A DNA stretch of 64,000 nt, taken from Dama dama. Taxonomy: Eukaryota > Chordata > Mammalia > Artiodactyla > Cervidae. The position numbers and the translations under genes are program-made. The notes under the pieces were generated by a model that was given only the letters and a program-made list of their open reading frames with translations, did no database searches and was not told the origin of the DNA. The stretch covers positions 12,276,001 through 12,340,000 of the forward strand of contig NC_083714.1 of NCBI RefSeq assembly GCF_033118175.1, read 5' to 3'. Shown piece after piece: positions 1 to 11,748 of this stretch (position 1 is its first letter; every line of letters starts with the position of its first letter).

Positions 1-863
1 TGCAATTTCCTACAGTCCTGTGAAAAACTCTGAGAAAGGTCCATTAAATGTGCTCTTTACTATTCACCTTCAAGGTTTACTTTTGAAAGGGCTGAAAAGA
101 GGACAGAAGCTTTATGTGGTGATTAGAGTCACATACTGGACACACAAGTGGCCGCCAGCTGTGTGCAGACTTTGGACTAAAATTTCCAAAGTCTATTAGG
201 CCGACAAAGACCTGGGATTCTTGTTAAGAAGTAAAAGATGCTCTTCCCCAGGCGATGTAATTCTCTGGGTGTACCACCTACCACACAATCTTTCCAACAT
301 AAACCTATAGACGGCGCTAGGCTGCAGAGCACTTAACTTGGGCTTATTTCTGGTAATGATGGGATGGGAGTTGAATTTTTACTTTCTATGCTCTAACCTC
401 CTGCTGCTGAACTTTTATGGTGGTTCTTTTATTACTCTTAAAATTTTTCACTACACATACACAACTAAAAAGCAATAGAACACTTTAAAAAATAGTGCTG
501 TTGAGGATTAACAAAGTCTAAAATGTGGGCCTAGCTTTCAAGACTAATGTACACAAAACTATAGCAAACAGTTCAAGTCCAGAATGGAGCATAAGTGCTG
601 CAGGAACACAAAGGCAGGGTTGACCATGGAGGGTTTGTGGAATGCTTACATTCTGTCCATGATGGGGTAGGGGGTGGGGGCAGTCACTGGCCACACTGGA
701 AAGGCTGAGTGGGCCCCAACTGAAGTAGGCCTGGAAAGCAAGGCAGGGAAGTGGAAGACTCGATGTGACAGGAAATAGGGAACCCTTAGAGGTCTGGGGA
801 TGGGGTGGGTGGGAGGAAGGCAGTTTCAATGTTGAAACTCATCAATGAGTGTTTAGGAGAATA
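1..863. other. Unclassified non-coding sequence
   Basis: I see no gene, recognisable repeat or RNA in this stretch. The base composition is ordinary, with short A- and T-rich patches, and the open frames are short and unlike any protein I know. Confidence 0.5.

Positions 864-917
<54 letters not shown>
864..917. repeat. Compound microsatellite (GT)n(GA)n
   Basis: An uninterrupted run of GT dinucleotides (about 864-887) passes directly into GA dinucleotides (about 887-917). Compound dinucleotide arrays of this kind are usually length-polymorphic. It also creates artificial low-complexity open frames on both strands. Confidence 0.97.
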
Positions 918-918
<1 letters not shown>

Positions 919-2115
919 ATGAGGTCAGGGCAGTCTGCCTGAGGCTGGAACAAGGAAGACAGATAAGAACCAGCTGTTGGAGGAGGAAAGGACTGGCTGG
1001 TGGGAGGGTGAGGGGCAAGACAGGCTTGCCAAGACCATGTTATTACTAGCAAAGGAGATGCATGCAGTCAGGGTACTAAATGCTTGACCCAAATCTGAGC
1101 CCTGCCCAAAGCTTTCACGCATCAAGGGCTAGGAGGTGAGAGCCTGATAAACAGTTGAGCTGCTACCAAGACAGCAGACTGTGGTGTGGCCCAATTCCCA
1201 TCTTGCCCACGGCACTAGAGTCCAAGCAGTACCTGGTGTGCGCACATGGGCTAGCACATGCCAGCCCTGGTCCCTTGCCTTGGTGAGTGAGTCCATGCTC
1301 AGCGAGAATAAGCAAAGAGACATAGGAGTGAGGCAATTCTCAGGCTGGACTTAACAGGAAATCTGATTCCATCCAGAAAAGGCTGGGTTCCATGGCCCAC
1401 TCCCTTTCTCTTGGCTGGGAGGGTGTGTTGAATCTACCACAGTCACATAGCTGACTCTTCCATTCCAGCTAGAGAGCTTAAAGTGGGGCTCTTAAAGAGC
1501 TCATAGATTCTTTGAGTTTGAATTCTTTTTCAAAAAGGGCATTTGAAATGGTATGGAAGGTGTACTTCTGAGCTGGTCCTGAGTTTCAAAACCTCTCAGA
1601 TGGAAGCAGGGCCGGGGGGATGACTTGACACCTCTGAGGCTGGCCCAGAACTGCCTCTTCAGGGTGGTGCCAGGGCCCCTGGAGCCTGAAGTTCTAGGAT
1701 ATGAGACAAGGAGCCTTACCATCCACTGAGGTCCTTTCTTTCATACAGTGGCACAGAGCACCACGAACAGACGAAGATGGCAAAGAAAAAAAAATGAAGA
1801 CATGTCTTTCATGGGCTGTTTTGTCAGCCATCTGTAGCTATGCTTATTCTGTGAGTATAGCTGTATAATCTTTCCCTTGTCTCCAATGTATAGGCTTTCT
1901 GTCACCACGCCCAGTGTACTGCTAATGCTTAATACTAAATCAATGATGGGTTTTTTTGGTTGGTTTGCCGTACTCCAAAGAAGCTATCGGTGGCACTTTT
2001 CACAATGGCCAGCAGAGGGCAGTGTGAGAACATAGAGGGCTTCAGATAAACAGGTGGATGTGTGGACCTCTCCCACTACAGAGAAAAAGAAATCATACCA
2101 GTGTCAGAGAAGTCA
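918..2115. other. Unclassified non-coding sequence
   Basis: No gene or repeat family is recognised. The open frames are below 75 codons and show no known motif. Confidence 0.45.
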
Positions 2116-2260
2116 CAGAATATTCAAGCAGGAAGGGCCCTTAGAGACCATTCCATCCAGGGCTTATTTTATACATGGGGGAAAAAGGAGGCCGAGAGAA
2201 TGGGAAGGACTTGTTTAGGTCACGTAGCTAGTGAGAAATGGCATGGGAGTCAAACTAGAC
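2116..2260 (-). repeat. Possible MIR-family SINE remnant
   Basis: The order of landmarks (an 'aagggcccttagagaccat'-like start, a purine-rich 'gaggccgagag' segment, then 'ggtcacgtagctagtgag') resembles the reverse complement of an ancient MIR/MIR3 SINE. It is very diverged, so this is tentative. Confidence 0.4.
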
Positions 2261-3204
2261 CACCTGCTGCCAGTGTGTGGCTCTCTCCCTGTTTTCCAGT
2301 GGCAGATGTCCTGGGGGGTGGTAGTTGAGGCTGCCCCCCTCACCCCAAGCCCGCCCCTGGGACTGCCCCAATCACTAGGCTGCAGTAGCCAGATGCTCAC
2401 ACCTCATTTCTCTCTTCCTAACTGATCATTTCGCAGAACCAATCTGAAATGCCATCACTGTTTGGATTGCTAGCAGAATTTCAATGGGTTTGGACCAATG
2501 CCCTGCCCTGATACATGTCATATATTTTGGCAAATAGACCCAGACAGGGCAGAAGGGACTCCTCCAAGTCTTTCCAACCAGCTCTCCTGCCTCCATCTGC
2601 TCCGGATTTTAAATAAGCACATCAGGGTCAAATTCTCAAGAGAGTGGCCTGGGACTTGTGCATAAGGCAAGGAACTGCAGCTTGGGGCTGGCTTCCTCTT
2701 GCTGATCACAGTGGGTTGGGGTCAATGGGTTGTTTAATTTCACCTTTGATCAGACCACACCCAAGCCCCAGCCCCAGATAACTGGGGTAGCCGACCCCAA
2801 AATGGGTCTGCATATCAAGAGGTACACATATGCAGAAACAGCATCTTGGAACATTAAAAGCACATGCTTCCGACCAGGTAGAACTGTAAAACTAAGAGGA
2901 GGGTGACTTTTCATTCCAAGGCCCATTTCTGCCTTTTCATCTCTCTCTCAAGGTTCCAGTGTCCTTCTCCCATAAAATTAAAATTTGTTCCTAAGGAAGA
3001 ATCTGAAACTCATTCCCACTGAGGCATAAATGACTGACAACAACTTAGAGCTTTACTTCTCCCCAGGGGTTTTGTATTTTAATGGAGAGCAAAGCATTAA
3101 GCTAGGGGATACAAATTATATTTATGAAGCACAGAAGGGAAAGGGGGTATGCACACGCTTTCTTAAGGATCCGGCTATACTGCAAGAAATGGTGCAGTGC
3201 TGTT
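2261..3204. other. Unclassified non-coding sequence
   Basis: Nothing recognisable is seen. It contains no long open frame, simple repeat or known mobile element. Confidence 0.4.
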
Positions 3205-3345
3205 AGGTGGTATCATGGTGCAGGCTCTGGTGTCAGACATACCTGGAGTCAGATCTTACTGCCATTTAATAGCTCTGTGACCTTGGGCAAGTGATTTAAC
3301 CACTCTGAGTCCCTAAGGGCTCCAAGCAGCTCTAGTGTAGGGTTA
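3205..3345 (+). repeat. MIR SINE
   Basis: The core is recognisable from 'tctggtgtcagacatacctg' followed by 'agctctgtgaccttgggcaa' and 'tgatttaaccactctgag'. That is the forward order of the mammalian-wide interspersed repeat (tRNA-derived, ancient, inactive). Confidence 0.75.
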
Positions 3346-3589
3346 TGGGGAGCATGTGAGTCAGTGAATGTAACACATGTGGTGGATAGCATGAACATAC
3401 GAATGTATCCATTTCCTTTCTTCTTAAGGCATGTTTATGGCAAAAGGAGATGTTATAATTGGGTTCTTAAAACTCTTTATCTTAAGTATAAGTAGGAGAT
3501 GAACTGACATTATTTAGAAACTCTCTGTGGGACAGAAATGTGTTCCAGGAATGAATGGGCACTCCATATCTGGGAGAGTATTTCCCTCT

Positions 3590-4400
3590 TAGTACGGATG
3601 ACCTGGTCCTCTTGGGCACTCAGCTCTTCAGCGTCTGCTCACTCTCCTTGTAGGCCTCATCCACAAGCTAATGACTCCCCAGCCTGAACCTCCAGGCCAG
3701 AGTTCTCTTCTCAGTGTGTCAGATCCTTGGAGCCAATGACTTATCAGACTTGTCTGCCTGGATATTCCAACTCAAATTCAACATGACTGAAGTTGAACCC
3801 ATCATCTTTTCCCCAACTTAATTCCCCAAAGCAGCTCCTTCCTCCTGAGTTAACAGAACTAACTCTGTAAATGGCAGTCCATCTACAAAGTTGATAAAGC
3901 CAGAAACCCAAGGGTCCTCCATGACCTCTTTCCCTTATCTTCTACATCCAATTCACCAGCAAGGACTGTCAATTACACCTCTAAAATATAACTGAAATCT
4001 GTTCATTTTTGTCTACTTTGATGGTCGTAGTTCAGGACTTCTTCATCTCTCCCCTAGAGTGTTGCTACAGCCTCCCAATTGGTCTGCCATCTTCTAATCT
4101 AACTTTATTTTCTCCTGGAATTCTGCCTCAGGGTCTTTGTACTTATCTTTGTTCTCCTGGTTAGCTCCAGTTTATCATTCAGGCTCCAACCAAGACATTA
4201 GCTCTTCCAAGGAACCTACCATGATTACCCTTCCTCCACAGAATGGACTAGGTGGCCTGTTTGTGTCCTTACTCCCCAAAAGATTGACCTCCTTGAATAC
4301 AGGGCCTGTGTCTTACTTTCCATTGAGTCACTTGTGGTAACTACAGTTCCTCATATATAGTGGGTGCTCAGTATTTTCTGAATGGAGAAATGAATGAATG
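3590..4400 (+). repeat. L2 LINE 3' region
   Basis: Landmarks appear in L2 order: 'gttgctacagcctcccaatt', 'ctgcctcagggtctttgtac', a block of short pyrimidine-rich motifs, 'cagggcctgtgtcttac', and the terminal 'tgggtgctcag' followed by a (GAAT)n-type tail near 4388-4403. It is ancient and diverged with no coding capacity. The upstream boundary is uncertain. Confidence 0.6.
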
Positions 4401-4784
4401 AATACACACACCAAGAAGCCAGTGGCTCAGGTATATCAGGTATATCAACATCTTCTTTGGAAGTCTGGATGGCTACACTAGAGTATAATCAAGAACCATC
4501 TGATCACAGAACTACAGAAGAAGACTTGCACCAGACTTAGGAAACTATCCAGTTGAGGATGCAGAAGTTGAAGCTCTCAGAAAGGGAAAGGGACCAATTC
4601 AAGTTCGAGTTCACATAGCAAGACCAGAGATAGGGAACCTGGTGAGGAGGTTGTGTTCTCTGGGAGAGAAATAATGATGACCTGAACTAGCAAGACAGAT
4701 TTAAGAGATATTATAGAACCTAAAAACAATAGGACTTGATGCAAGATTGGAATAGGTGAGTAAGACAGAGATAGGTATGAAGGA

Positions 4785-4916
4785 GGACTCCCAGTTTTCT
4801 TTTTGAACTTTTTATGTTGTACTGGGGTATAGCCAATTAACAGTGTTGTAATAGCTTCAGGTGGACAGTGAAGGGATTCAGCCATACATATACGTGTATG
4901 GATTCCCAGTTTTCTT
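4785..4916 (-). mobile_element. Very short L1 3'-end insertion with target-site duplication
   Basis: A ~98-bp L1 3' end (4802-4899, antisense; 'ttttatgttgtactggggta' and 'tacatatacgtgtatg' are ruminant L1 3' UTR landmarks) lies between 17-bp direct repeats with one mismatch, at 4785-4801 and 4900-4916. Severe 5' truncation plus target-site duplication is typical of target-primed reverse transcription. Confidence 0.85.
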
Positions 4917-5781
4917 GATTAGGTGACTGAGTGAATCTCTTCACTGACATGAGGAAGCCTAGAGGAGGAAGAATTTTGGATGGAAGATGAGGCATTCACA
5001 TTTGGAGAGATGAGGATTAAGATACCTAGGGACTGTCTCAGGAGATGTTCAGAACCTATTTCTGCCTCTAAACTGGAAGGGCCGAGAGGGCAGGGAGCTC
5101 AGTTGACTTTGTTCTGGTATCTCCGGGAGATTCAGTGTCTGGTGTACAGTATACCCTCAAAATGTAATTGTGTGGAAAAAGTACAACTGTGAAATAAATG
5201 AAAATAAAGAATTAAATGTGCACTTGGGAATCTTTGAGAAGGCCACTTCCAAGTCTTATTAGGAGCAAAATGAGATTAAAAGACTTTGCTGCCAATCTCC
5301 AAAATCCCTGGTGGCCTTTGGGAAAAGGGTAGCAGAAATCCCTGACCTCCAACCTAGCAACCATGTGGCTTGAATTCTACAACTTTTCCTTATGTTTCAA
5401 CTGGAATTCCCATTTCAGCTATGAGGCCAGAGCAGAGGGGGTGCAAGAACTTAACTCTGGCCTAAGGAGATGGGCTCTCCCTTTTAACCACAAAATATGT
5501 GGTAAGAAGGAAACCATCGATGATATCCCCCAAAGGCAGATTACTTAAGAACCTTCAGAACATGCTTCCTTTCACCATTCCTTTGGAGCATCACAATACA
5601 CCTGTGATTGAGGTGGTGGGCACCAAGCTGGAAAAGCAATTAGTCAATGGGGCTTACGAATTTCACACAGCTATGCAGTGGCAGAGGGAGTATCAGGGCC
5701 TCCCCATCAACTCTATGCTCCTTCTATTTCAACAAACAGAAATAGCCACCCAGAGAGCCCCAAAGTCTACTCTTTGAGTAA
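4917..5781. other. Unclassified non-coding sequence
   Basis: No recognisable gene. A piece around 5090-5170 may be a decayed L2 3' end. The short open frames here have no known domain. Confidence 0.4.
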
Positions 5782-6144
5782 CAGCACTAATGGGGCTTCC
5801 CTGGTAGCTCAGCTGGTAAAGAATCTGTCTGCAATGCAGGAGACCCTGGTTCAAATCCTGGGTTGGGAATTTCCTCTGGAGAAGGGATAGGCTACCCACT
5901 CCAGTATTCTTGGGCTTCCCTGGTGACTCAGATGGTAAAGAATCCACCTGCAATGCGGGAGACCTGGGTTCAATCCCTGGGTTGGGAAGATCCCCTGGAG
6001 GAGGGCATGGCAACCCACTCCAGCTTTGTTGCCTGGAGAATCCCCATGGACCGAGGTGCCTGGTGGGCTACAGTCCGTGGGGTCTTAAGAGTTGGACATG
6101 ACTGAGTGAATAAGCACAGCAGACAACACAGCAGCACTAATGGG
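5782..6144 (+). mobile_element. Tandem Bov-tA SINE dimer with shared target-site duplication
   Basis: Two tRNA-Glu-headed Bov-tA units lie head-to-tail. The first (5795 to about 5911) stops inside the Bov-A body; the second (about 5912-6131) is complete. A perfect 13-bp direct repeat (cagcactaatggg, 5782-5794 and 6132-6144) flanks the pair as a whole. No separate duplication is visible between the units, so they probably inserted as one molecule. Confidence 0.9.
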
Positions 6145-6689
6145 CTAGCGTTGTTTGCAGAAGTAAATGAGGGAGAAAGAACACCAGTAGGTGAAGAATA
6201 GATCTAAAGTATGGCAGATAAAGACATATACAGATATCCATTTGATGACCCAGGAAGCTCTGGTTCAGCTTGATAATATTAGCATCAACTACACTTTGCC
6301 AGCATGAGCAGTGACGCTTCTCATCTTCCAAAAAAAAAAAAAAAAAGGTGCTTGGGGTCTACCAAAGAATGAACTCCCCAAATTCTCAGTGTTCTGCCTA
6401 GCTGAGAAGCAGTATCAGAGTTTCACCCTCAACACCCAGATGAAAACACATTTATTTTCTAGTTCTGAGGCAATAATCAGTGTTTGAAGCAGCCAGCCCA
6501 GGCATGAAGACATGCGTCTACATGTTCTGTTTGCAAAGACACACACACCCATCTCATTGGCTGCTGTGAGCATGTTGAAATTTTTGGAAAGACACCTCCC
6601 AGAGCACTAAAGTTAACTCCTGCTGGGCAATATTCTGCATCCCTCCCTTCTACTGTTTATTCACATTTCTCTTCTAAAAGATAAAAATC
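6145..6689. other. Unclassified sequence with a poly(A) tract
   Basis: A 17-bp A run lies at 6330-6346. No gene or recognisable element is attached to it. It may be the tail of a decayed retroposon. Confidence 0.4.
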
Positions 6690-6900
6690 TTCTTTTTACC
6701 AGGCACATACTAAGTGCCCTCTCATTTAACCTGTCTCCTTTAATCCTCTTAACAGCTCTAACAGGCAGATATTAGTTGCCTCTTACAGATGAGGAAACTG
6801 AAATTCAGAAAGGGTAAGGAATTTGCTTGAGAGCACCCAGTAAGCAACTAGTGAAACCAATTTTGGTGACATCAAATCCTCTGCTGCTTCTACCTAGTTT
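6690..6900 (-). repeat. MIR SINE
   Basis: The reverse complement of the MIR core is visible in order: 'tactaagtgccctctcattt', 'ttacagatgaggaaactga', then a decayed 'gagcacccagtaagcaac'. It is ancient and inactive. Confidence 0.65.
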
Positions 6901-7944
6901 ATATTGCCTCTCTGCATAGAATAAAGCTCTGAAAGTAGAAACACAAACCCACTTGAAGAGGGGCAGTAAGAGCTACTCTGGGCAGAAAATATTTCTATTT
7001 TTATTGATACTGGGACAAGTTATCTTAATTTGCCCAGTCTTTTCACTGGAACAGGTAGTATTTAATAGAAACTCAACAGAATTAATAAATTAGGTGATAA
7101 AATGCACTTTAAGGAATAGCACTCCTTATACCTTAAAAAGATGGAAGACTACTTCTTGTTTAACAATTGAAGTGGCTTTGTTGATTGGTCTCTTGGCAAT
7201 GGAGATTTTTATAGGTTCTTGTACACAAATTCTGATGTGCTATGAGTCCCTAATGCTAGCTTATTCAATCAGGCATGGACAGGGAAATACAGGCAGAGGA
7301 TACTAATTTGATCATTGTGATGAGCAGAAATTGGTGATTTTGCTTTAAACATGTTGTATTTTTCCTTGCCCTTGTGGAATGCTAATAATTGTTAAAAACA
7401 GGATGAAGCAGAGATGTCTGCTAGATAGAGGCAAATAAGTTGATGAAAAATTTTCAGGTCTCCCCTTTTTCTATAACATACTCCTAAAATCACATCAGAA
7501 ACCAGAGAACACTTTTCTTTTGTGATAATAATATAATTAGGATGGTCAAGAAACCCCAAATCCAATGGAAAATGACCAATAGTTGGCCACAAAAATTAAA
7601 AAAGCAACCAAACACCTCTGTAACAAAATGGTTGAATGAGCCCCCATAAACTTTCAAATATATATGCAAATTATACAAAGAGCCCCACCATATGATAAAG
7701 TATGTGCTGAGTTTCCAGACCACATGAGGAAATAGATACAGTTCTATCTGCTTAGGATGAATTTAACCTAAAACTAGTACATGCGTTGGAAAAATCTGGA
7801 GTACTTAATTAACCATAATTGAGTTTTCCATCTTGGAATTTGAAGGGCAACTTCTGTATGACTTGATAGCACAGGTCTCTTAAGAAAGCCTTCTAGTAAA
7901 CAGAAAATTCACCTGCTTCCAGCAGAATCATAAGATTAAGGTTT
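6901..7944. other. Unclassified AT-rich non-coding sequence
   Basis: No gene or repeat family is recognised. Open frames of 60-77 codons at 7094-7306 (+) and 7392-7723 (-) have no familiar motif and the AT-rich composition of intergenic DNA. Confidence 0.4.
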
Positions 7945-8090
7945 TACTTTCTGCTCTCACTTCTAACTGTATGACCTTGAGAAAATCAATTCATCTCTAA
8001 GGTTTAGTTTGCTCATCAGCAAAATGGGCCTATTTGTCCTACATATCTCTTGAATTGGTTTGAACATCAGTTGAGACAATGTATGTGAAA
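7945..8090 (+). repeat. MIR SINE remnant
   Basis: Forward MIR order: 'ctaactgtatgaccttgag', 'tttagtttgctcatcagc' and 'aaaatgggcctatttgtcc'. Diverged. Confidence 0.55.
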
Positions 8091-8770
8091 ATTGGCTGAG
8101 GGTTCATTCCATTGACTAAGCTTTGTTTTGGGGGAAAAAAACCCCGAGTAACCAGACTCCCAATTTTCAAAAATCCCTGTTTTCTGGGCTCATAGGGCAG
8201 TAAGCTCTTAAAGAAATAAAAGCTCACAAGGAGGAGATTTCAGTAGGAAAAAAAACAGAATGAAACAAGGAGCAGAATGTAAAGCTGTGAAAGGTAGGAG
8301 CAAATTGACTGTCCAGCACAGGGCTGTCATTACAGTGTAGAAAGGATGTGAACATACCCTATTATCCTATTATTGTAGTTAAAAAATATGTGTTTTATTT
8401 TAAAAGACATGGTTTAATTACAACCTGGAGCTAGTCTTTTTCATTTTTTTTCTAGCAAAACATAGCCATGGTTTTATACTTAAAAAATCAAAGTGAAACA
8501 GGCCTTGCCAGAAATTCACTTTATAGCAATTTTTCTGTAGTGTATCTCAGTTCAGTTCAGTTCAGCTCAGCTCAGTCGTATCCGACTCTTTGTGACTCCA
8601 TGAACTGCAGCACAACAGGACTCCCTGTCCATCACCAACTCCCAGAGTTTACCCATACTCACGTCCATTGAGTCAGTGATGCCATCTAACCATCTCATCC
8701 TCTGTTGTCCCCGTCTCCTCCTGCCTTCAATCTTTCCCAGCATCAGGGTCTTTTCAAATGAGTCAGCTCT

Positions 8771-10458
8771 TCACATCAGGTGGCCAAAATATTGGAGTTT
8801 CAGCTTCAACATCAGTCCTTCCAATGAACACCCAGGACTGATCTCCTTTAGGATGGACTGATTGGATCTCCTTGCAGTCCAAGGGACTCTCGGGAGTCTT
8901 CTCCAACACCACAGTTCAAAAGCATCAATTCTTCTGCACTCAACTTTCTTTATAGTCCAACTCTCACATCCATACACGACTGGTGCAAAAACCATAGCCT
9001 TGACTAGATGGATCTTTGTTGATAAAGTAATGTCTCTGCTTTTTAATATGCTGTCTAGGTTGGTCATAACTTTCCTTCCAAGGAATAAGTGTCTATTCAT
9101 TTCATGGCTGCAATGAATCACCATGTGCAGTGATTTTGGAGCCCCAAAAGATAAAGTCAGCCACTGTTTCCCCATCTATTTGCCATGAAGTGATGGGACC
9201 CGATGCCATGATTTTAGTTTTCTGAATGTTGAGTTTTAAGCCAAATTTTTCACTCTCCTCTTTCATTTTCATCAAGAGGCTCTTTAGTTCTTCTTCGCTT
9301 TCTGCCATAAGGGTGGTGTCATCTGCATATCTGAGGTTGTTGGTATTTCTCCCGGCACTTTTGATATCAGCTTGTGCTTCATCCAGCCCAGCATTTCTCA
9401 TGATGTACTCTGCATATAAGTTAAATAAGCAGGGTGACAATATACAGCCTTGACGTACTCCTTTTCCTATTTGGAACCAGTCTGTTATTCCATCTCCAGT
9501 TCTAACTGTTGCTTCCTGACCTGCACACAGGTTTCTCAAGAGGCAGGTCAGGTGGTCTGGTATGCCCATCTCTTTCAGAATTTTCCACAGTTTATTGTGA
9601 TCCACACAGTCAAAGGCTTTGGCATAGTCAATAAAGCAGAAATAGATGTTTTTCTGGAACTCTCTTGCTTTTTCGATGATCCAGGAGATGTTGGGAATTT
9701 GATCTGTGGTTCCTCTGCCTTTTCTAAAACCACCTTGAACATCTGGAAGTTCACGATTCATGTACTTCTGAAGCCTGGCTTGGAGAATTTTGAGCATTAC
9801 TTTACTAGTGTGTGAGATGAGTGCAATTGTGCAGTAGTTTGAGCATTCTTTGGCATTGCCTTTCTTTGGGATTGGAATGGAAACTGACTTTTTCTCTTCC
9901 TGTGGCCACTGCTGAGAATTCCAAATTGCTGGCATATTGAGTGCAGCACTTTCACAGCATCATCTTTCAGGATTTGAAATAGCTCAACTGGAATTCCATC
10001 ATATCCACTAGCTTTGTTCATAGTGATACTTCCTAAGGCCCACTTGACTTCACATTCCAGGACTTTTGGCTCTAGGTGAGTGATCACACCATTGTGATTA
10101 TCCGGGTCATGAAGATTTTTTTGTATAGTTCTTCTGTGTATTCTTGCCATCTCTTCTTAATATCTTCTGCTTCTATTAGGTCCGTACCATTTCTGTCCTT
10201 TATTGAGCCCATCTTTGCATGAAATGTTCCTTTGGTATCTCTAATTTTCTTGAAGAGATCTCTAGTCGTTCCTATTCTATTGTCTTCCTCTATTTCTTTG
10301 CATTGATCGCTGAGGAAGGCTTTCTTATCTCTCCTTGCTATTCTTTGGACCTCTGCATTCAAATGGGTGTATCTTTCCTTTTCTCCTTTACTTTTCGCTT
10401 CTCTTCTTTTCACAGCTATTTGTAAGGCCTCCTCAGATAGCCATTTTGCTTTTTGCAT
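8771..10458 (-). pseudogene. BovB reverse transcriptase remnant (copy 1)
   Basis: The RT of a non-LTR retrotransposon is spread over four overlapping antisense frames: 10084-10458, 9797-10150, 9102-9935 and 8771-9175. The overlaps show that at least three frameshifts separate them. In the 277-codon frame one can read motif A (FIDYAKAFDCVDH), motif B (GVRQGCILSP) and the catalytic YADD (9318-9329). The 8771-9175 part matches the C-terminal RTE region (FELWCWRRL). The active site is therefore intact but the polypeptide cannot be made as one chain. The start of each segment is only the first Met in frame and has no biological meaning. Confidence 0.92.
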
Positions 10459-10953
10459 TTCTTTTCCATGGGGATGGTCTTGATCCCTGTCTCCTGTACA
10501 ATGTCACGAACCTCTGTCCATAGTTCATCAGGCACTCTATCAGATCTAGTCCCTTAAATCTATTTCTCACTTCCACTGTATAATCATAAGGGATTTGATT
10601 TAGGTCATACCTGAATGGTCTAGTGCTTTTCCCACTTTCCTCAATTTAAGTCTGAATTTAGCAATAAGGAATTTATGATCTGAGCCACAGTCAGCTCCCG
10701 GTCTTGTTTTTGCTGATTGTATAGAGCTTCTCCATCTTTGGCTGCAACTAATGTAATCAATCTGATTTCGGTATTGATCATCTAATGATGTCCATGTGTA
10801 GAGTCTTCTCTTGTGTTGTTGGAAGAGGGTGTTTGCTATGACCAGTACGTTCTCTTGGCAAAACTCTGTTAGCCTTTGCCCTGCTTCATTCTGTACTCCA
10901 AGGTTAAATTTGCCTGTTACTCCAGGTATTTCTTGACTTCCTACTTTTGCATT

Positions 10954-11256
10954 CTAGTACCCTATAATGAAAAGGACATCTTTTTTGGGTGTTAGTTCTA
11001 AAAGGTCTTGTAGGTCTTCACAGAACTGTTCAACTTCAGCTTCTTCAGCGTTACTGGTTGGGGCATAGACTTGGATTACTGTGATATTGAATGGTTTGCC
11101 TTGGAAACCAATAGAGATCATTCTGTCGTCTTTGAGATCGCATCCAAGTACTGTATTTTGGACTCTTTTGTTGACTATGACGGCTACTCCATTTCTTCTA
11201 AGGGGTTCCTGCCCACAGTAGTAGATATAATGGTCATCTGAGTCAAGTTCACCCAT
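10954..11256 (-). pseudogene. BovB apurinic/apyrimidinic endonuclease remnant (copy 1)
   Basis: A 100-codon antisense frame upstream of the RT in element order. It has the look of an APE-type endonuclease from an RTE LINE: a 'VAVIVNKRVQ' strand, 'ITVIQVYAPTSNAEEAE', and the end of a strand just before a broken 'GDWN'-like site (the frame stops at FIIGY). In intact elements this domain nicks the target DNA for primed reverse transcription. Only part of the domain is open, and about 500 bp of disrupted sequence lies between it and the RT frames. Confidence 0.85.
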
Positions 11257-11748
11257 TCCAGTTCATCTTAGTTCGCTGATTCCTAGAATGCCAAAGTTCA
11301 CTCTTGCCGTCTCCTGTTTAACCACTTCCAATTTGCCTTAATTCATGGACCTAACATTCCAGGTTCCTATGCAATATTACTCTTTACATCATTGGATCTT
11401 GCTTCTATCACCAGTCACATCCACAACTTGGTGTTGTTTTTGCTTTGGCTCCATCCCTTCATTCTTTCTGGAGTTATTTCTCCACTGATTTCCAATAGCA
11501 TAATTGGGCACCTACTGACCTGGGGAGTTCATCTTTCAGTGTCTTATCTTTTTGCTTTTTCATACTGTTCATGGGGTTCTCAAGGCAAAAATACTGAAGT
11601 GGTTTGCCATTCCCTTTTCCAGTGGACCACATTCTGTCAGACCTCTCCACCATGACCTGTCCATCTTGGGTGGCCCCACACGGCATGGCTTAGTTTCATT
11701 GAGTTAGACAAGCTGTGGTCTGTGTGATCAGATTGGCTAGTTGTATCT

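Larger units (their letters stand above)
8548..11741 (-). mobile_element. BovB (RTE) LINE copy 1, nearly full length
   Basis: About 3.2 kb of BovB in antisense orientation, close to the usual length of the family. The 3' terminus is the (TTCAG)-type tail at 8548-8575. The 5' part reaches the untranslated segment at 11690-11740. It carries an apurinic endonuclease-like remnant (10954-11256) and RT remnants (8771-10458). A 7-bp direct repeat (tgtatct, 8541-8547 and 11742-11748) is a plausible target-site duplication. BovB is known for patchy, horizontally acquired distribution and is abundant in ruminants. This copy is a dead fossil. Confidence 0.92.

Noticed and set aside
786..1052. A frame with alternating Ser-Leu and His-Thr repeats
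   Set aside because: The repeats are the translated GT/GA microsatellite.
9226..9815. Plus-strand frames opposite the BovB RT, including one of 121 codons
   Set aside because: They are antisense shadows of the RT. The same shadow frames recur opposite every BovB copy.
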